DNA of 64,000 nucleotides from Aphrophora alni. Taxonomy: Eukaryota; Arthropoda; Insecta; Hemiptera; Aphrophoridae. Location: assembly GCA_963513935.1 (NCBI GenBank), contig OY740769.1, forward strand, positions 31,213,120 through 31,277,119, in the 5' to 3' direction. The notes beneath the pieces were generated by a model, which had not been told where the DNA came from, made no database searches, and saw only the letters and a list, made by a program, of their open reading frames with translations. Below are positions 45,365-64,000 of the stretch, piece after piece. Numbering within the stretch: the first letter of the stretch is position 1; every line of letters starts with the position of its first letter. Both the position numbers and the translations under genes were made by a program.

Positions 45365-45936
45365 TACACAATGTTGTATACAGAATTGTACAATAATAGG
45401 CAACATCTTACTGGAAGTATAAAAAAAATCTAATGTTTTCTAGTTTTCAATGCACATGCTTCCTACATAAGCCGAGTTCTGATACCTAGAATTGTATCGT
45501 TCAGTCTAATATCGATTTATAGAGTCAACTATAATGGTGTAAGTATAAAAGCAAAGTGATATTGAAAGAATCAATTTAAAAATTTAATTAATTACCTCTC
45601 ACTAGCCAGATAAATTTTTTTGTTTTAATACACTCAAAATTCAACAGGAAGAATTAATTTTTTTTATAGTCTTATTTTTAGACGTGTTTTTAGTAATGCA
45701 TATACTATGGGGTAATGTATACAATAGGAAGGAATGTATATAATGTAATAATAATGGAGGGTAGTATATAATAGGAGTGTCTGCAAGCTCCGCCAATACG
45801 GCTGCCTTTATCCCTACTTGGGTGCAACATTCTAGGCTATCTAATGATAAAGTTTTATTTTTATTCTATTTACTATGTTGTATTAAATCTGATCTCTAAT
45901 AACAGTATATGGTGTTCTCTAGTATCTTACTTTCTA

Positions 45937-45961
45937 ACCTAACCTAACCTAACCTAACCTA
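45937..45961. repeat. Short interstitial CCTAA run
   Basis: AACCTAACCTAACCTAACCT (about five pentamers), immediately before PLE3. Confidence 0.85.
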
Positions 45962-46228
45962 ATTTAATAAAGTATATACTTGGTTAAAGATAATAAAACA
46001 CAATTTTTTTATTTTGTAATATCCACTTTTTATTAGTCTAACCGACCAATGGTTTCGCCTGCTAAGGCATTGACGAGGCTGTATTACAGACTGAAGAAAA
46101 AAGAAAAGACAGAAAACCTTAATACTAGAGGGTGGGAGTTAGGATACAATTAATGGAAGTTTGGGGAAATACCCAACCTGGGCAATGACCATAGGAACAA
46201 TACATAATGGGAAAACCAGTTGATTGTT

Positions 46229-46801
46229 CTAAGTACAAATAACTTTTAAAGGTTTTACTAATGGAGAGTTATACAAATCTAACTGGTCATTTAAAACTAA
46301 ATTAGCATTACAGTATCTTATTCTTTTAATTTCTAAGCTCTCCAAAGCATTCAATTTTCTAACTTTATTATCAAAATGTAATATTTTAAAATCTACACAC
46401 GAATTAAAATCAGACACTTGATGTATTCTTAAATGATTTGAAAAACTGGAATCTTCATATACTAACCGCCAACTTCTTTCATGTTCACTTAATCTAGATT
46501 TAAAATTACGTCCTGTTTGACCTACACAACATGAATTACATATTTTGCAAGTTATCTTATATACACCACTTCTCAACATTTTGTTAATTTTATCTTTAGA
46601 ATTATTAAAAATCATACCTAAACTATTACTGCAATAAAATGCCGGCCTACACTCTGTTTCCCTATTTAAAATATTTCCAACTTTTTGGCTAACATTTCCT
46701 AAATAGTTAACTTTCCGCCATTTAGCGGTTTTCTGTCTTTTCTTTTTTCTTTTCTTCAGTCTGTAATACAGCCTCGTCAATGCCTTAGCAGGCAAAACCA
46801 T
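46229..46801 (-). pseudogene. Penelope-like C-terminal endonuclease fragment starting in the inverted arm (PLE3)
   Basis: 190 codons. The ATG and first 20 or so codons (MVLPAKALTRLYYRLKKRKK) are the inverted arm read through into the PLE frame; then GVYKITCKICNS at 79-90 and CVGQTGR at 93-99. The Tyr of the YIG motif is Cys, so catalysis is doubtful. An ERSW block follows as in PLE2. No RT. Confidence 0.8.
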
Positions 46802-46815
46802 TGGTCGGCTAGACT
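46765..46815 (+). ncRNA. Hammerhead-like motif in right arm of PLE3 (non-canonical core)
   Basis: Reads GCCTCGTCAATGCC, a short loop, GGC, AAAAC, CCATTGG, TCGGCT. The layout matches PLE2; a mirror copy is at 46040-46085. One G of GAAAC is A here at right but GAAAC is kept in the left copy. Confidence 0.4.
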
Positions 46816-46958
46816 AATAAAAAGTGGATATTACAAAATAAAAAAAATGTTATTAAATTAATAATTATCTTTAAACATGGAATTCCACCAAGAACCATCG
46901 GTCTCAACAGTAATGAAAAAGAAAGAAAAAAAAGAAAAGAAAAAAAGTATATACTTGG

Positions 46959-47397
46959 GGGCATATAACGGATTTTGGTCATATCCTCAACTATTAAAAT
47001 AAAAAAGTCAAATAAACAACACAAAACTAACTGAAGGTGTGCTAAACCAAAAACTGCAACAAGGTGTGATAATATTATAACTTTAAAAAACTATAGAAGA
47101 GTTGAGGACAGTCAACATCATTATTAGTCTAGTTTCTACTAGTTTCAGATAGTTTAATGTGTTCTTTGTTACTGAGGGTAATCTAACTACTCAAAACATC
47201 TTAGAACGTTGTCTTCTGGTAACCCTGTTTGATCAAGGCCCTACGTTTTAAACGCACTCAGGACACAACGTCATTTTTTGTCTGAGCAATTTCATTCATT
47301 CTACCTCTTGTCAACTTCGTACCTACCTGCAACTCCAACTGCTGTAGTAAAATAAGAACACGTGTTGAACATAAATTCTTCTTTTACATGAATCAAC
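46959..47397. other. 3' flank of gene 2
   Basis: No ORF or repeat recognised. Confidence 0.5.
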
Positions 47398-47403
47398 TTT
47401 TAT
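47398..47403 (-). terminator. Polyadenylation signal of gene 2
   Basis: AATAAA on the minus strand about 31 bp after the TAA stop (47436-47434), the first such hexamer downstream of the stop. Confidence 0.7.
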
Positions 47404-47433
47404 TCAATGGAATTTTGTATCCTCACAAAACTC

Positions 47434-62162
<14,729 letters not shown>

Positions 62163-64000
62163 CTGAAAATATACAAAAAATAGAAACTCATTTAACATAA
62201 TAATGAAATTAGGCTACATACCTTCAAAACATCGTCTTTGTTAAAGGATAAAAACGGAAGGCAAATAATTTAAATATTTTCTAATTTAATGGGTAATAAA
62301 TAAAATAAAATTCATCAATGTTTACTCTCTTTTGTAATTAATTAGTAAAACTAGTATTTCATTTTTTCACATAATACCTATTTATGGAAAATTTCAGACT
62401 GTATTGAACTCTCTAAATAAATTTAATCAACACATTATATACAATAAAATTAGTTAAACTACTTATATTTTCTTATTTTTTAGTCGTATATTTATTATTA
62501 TAACTCTATTCGCATCGTTAATATTTTACATGAAATGCTATCATAGTTTATAATAAACACGTTAGTAATTTTGGTTTTTTTCAAATATATTAACAATTTT
62601 TGACCCAATAATTAAATTCAATTTTTATACTCATGACAAACTTACATAAAATTTTTTTCATTTTATTTAAAGGCGAAAACCTCTCGGTCATCACTGCCTT
62701 ATACAAAAAAGAAGAAGATGAAAAGACTATAGAATAAGGACCCCTAGTCTTCAAATACTCTAATAGCATCAGTGTCGGGAAAGAACAAGAATTGGTCAAG
62801 AGAGGCGTGATAGGATTATCTTAACCAACACTACATAAAAAAAGATATAGTTCCAGTTTGGGTCCCTAAATTGTACCCCCAGCACCTACTATAAATGTAA
62901 CGGTAAGGGTATATCAAATATTATTTTCACTTTTTGTTTATTGAATTTTTATTTATTGCATGTCACTAGATTTTTATTATATTTTATTTTATTGTATATC
63001 ATCTGTAGAGAATATTATATATTTCCAAGGTTAATTTTTTATTGACCATTTCTTGGTGAGAAGCTTTGCTGTTTTACCTCAATTTTGAACAAAGTAATAA
63101 GAAAAGTAGTACCACAGGCAAGAAAGTATACCTGTAGTACAACTCGTCGTTCTAGCATGGCCTTTGGATCATGGTCTACTTATTATTGCAGGCGCTATTC
63201 AAGCGTTATACACCTTGACATATTTATAGCAGGAGATCGTTGTAAATACTTTTAGATGGATGTACGAATTGACATGGGTAATTCAGATTCGAATTACATT
63301 GGAATTAATAATAAAACATGCATTTAGATTATTAATAAAATATTGTTTTCATAAATTTGAAATACATATTTTACAAAAATGTCCGTTTGTTGAGCAAACA
63401 ATCAAACTTATTAATTAATTTATTTGGTTGTAATAATATTTCGATGTAATCTTTTAAGTGATAATATATACTGAAGTATATGATTAAAGAGCGATGGGGA
63501 AGGACGTGTACATCTGATACCAAAGCGTAAAAACAGTCAGAAATAACCTGTGTTAGTGCCCGTCGTCCACCATGTCTATCATTAGTGTCTATTGTGATCC
63601 GTTTATTCTTGAGTGTATTCATGAGTATGGGTGTTATATCAGTGTTACTATGTATATGAAATGACAAGGGTATCGTATAAGAAGTAAGTCGGTAGGTGTA
63701 ACGTTTTCCATAGTCAGAGTTGCGAAATAGTTCATAATGTTTATCAATTTTTGAATGGAGAGGTTAAAAATGGAGGACTGATAAACCTGAAAAACGTTCT
63801 GAACCAACAGGTGTCTCAGTCAGGCTGTAAGGAAAAAAACGAATAGTTAACCATAGAACAGTTCGGTGGAAAATTTCATTATATTATTAAGAAAAGCCCG
63901 ACGAGAAAACAAAATGAGATATTGACGACTTTCATTTGCGTGTCATAAAACGTACCGTATATGATTTCACTTAAAAACGTACGCTACGTTGAAAGTACTA
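62163..64000 (-). other. Part of intron 3 of gene 2
   Basis: Aligns with 13414-14560 of gene 1. Includes family A (62735-62860) and family D (63590-63960) copies. No exon 3 (PWLGxGLL) was found before the window ends. Confidence 0.65.
63590..63960 (+). repeat. Dispersed repeat family D, copy 3
   Basis: Shares blocks with 19415-19760 and 14340-14560, e.g. AACAGGTGTCTCAGTCAGG. Confidence 0.55.

Larger units (their letters stand above)
45984..46943 (-). mobile_element. Short Penelope-like element with inverted arms (PLE3)
   Basis: A 15-bp direct repeat AAAGTATATACTTGG lies at 45969-45983 and 46944-46958. Inverted arms at about 45985-46119 and 46728-46860 carry TAGTCTAACCGACCAATGG at left and the complement at right. 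A tail related to that of PLE2 (GGAATTCCACCAAGAACC) is at the right end. Different subfamily from PLE2 by sequence, same architecture. Confidence 0.85.

Overview
This is nuclear DNA of an insect. The signs are CYP4-type P450 exons with GT-AG introns, Penelope-like retroelements, CCTAA (TTAGG-complement) repeats typical of insect telomeric sequence, very AT-rich long introns and many microsatellites. The order cannot be fixed from the sequence; Hemiptera is a guess. No bacterial operons, CRISPR arrays, rRNA or tRNA genes were seen.

The host content is two tandem head-to-tail CYP4 (CYP4C-like) genes, both on the minus strand. Gene 1 (left copy) has exons 1-10 at 32302-5502; its last two exons, with the haem-binding cysteine, are not in the window. 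Gene 2 (right copy) has exons 4-12 at 62162-47434, ending in a stop codon and AATAAA; its exons 1-3 lie beyond the right edge. The seven shared exons (4-10) have identical lengths (186, 85, 130, 73, 110, 69, 169 bp), and all splice phases join. A composite of gene 1 exons 1-10 and gene 2 exons 11-12 is 1527 bp (508 aa), normal for the family. Intron sequence is also alignable between the copies, so the locus arose by segmental duplication. Gene 1 has Gly where CYP4 enzymes carry the I-helix Glu that can bond covalently to haem; gene 2 keeps Glu.

Layout: 1-4099, minus-strand LTR retrotransposon (start of a coiled-coil gag-like ORF, exact tRNA-Lys primer-binding site, and a 3.25-kb LTR that is a giant palindrome) in intron 10 of gene 1, followed by a (TG)n tract. 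4983-32302, gene 1 with a palindromic mini-Penelope element (intron 10), a near-complete Penelope-like element with a canonical hammerhead ribozyme (intron 3), a decayed LINE RNase H fragment (intron 3, 70 bp from exon 3), a Helitron-like end, a degenerate tandem array and a GC-boxed DNA transposon with 10-bp target duplication (intron 1). 32303-47433, intergenic: CCTAA-rich satellite with a 682-bp higher-order period, two short Penelope-like elements with inverted arms, a TIR element and a hAT-like element. 47434-64000, gene 2, with an internally deleted PIF/Harbinger element and a 400-bp (TG)n in intron 6.

The two P450s presumably encode ER-bound monooxygenases using P450 reductase. The mobile elements act independently of them, but because gene 1 and gene 2 introns align, several insertions have a paralogous empty site and can be ordered relative to the duplication. 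The most unusual items are the palindromic LTR, the family of inverted-arm Penelope derivatives (each with an 11-15 bp target duplication), and a conserved hammerhead-like motif that lacks the canonical CUGANGA core.
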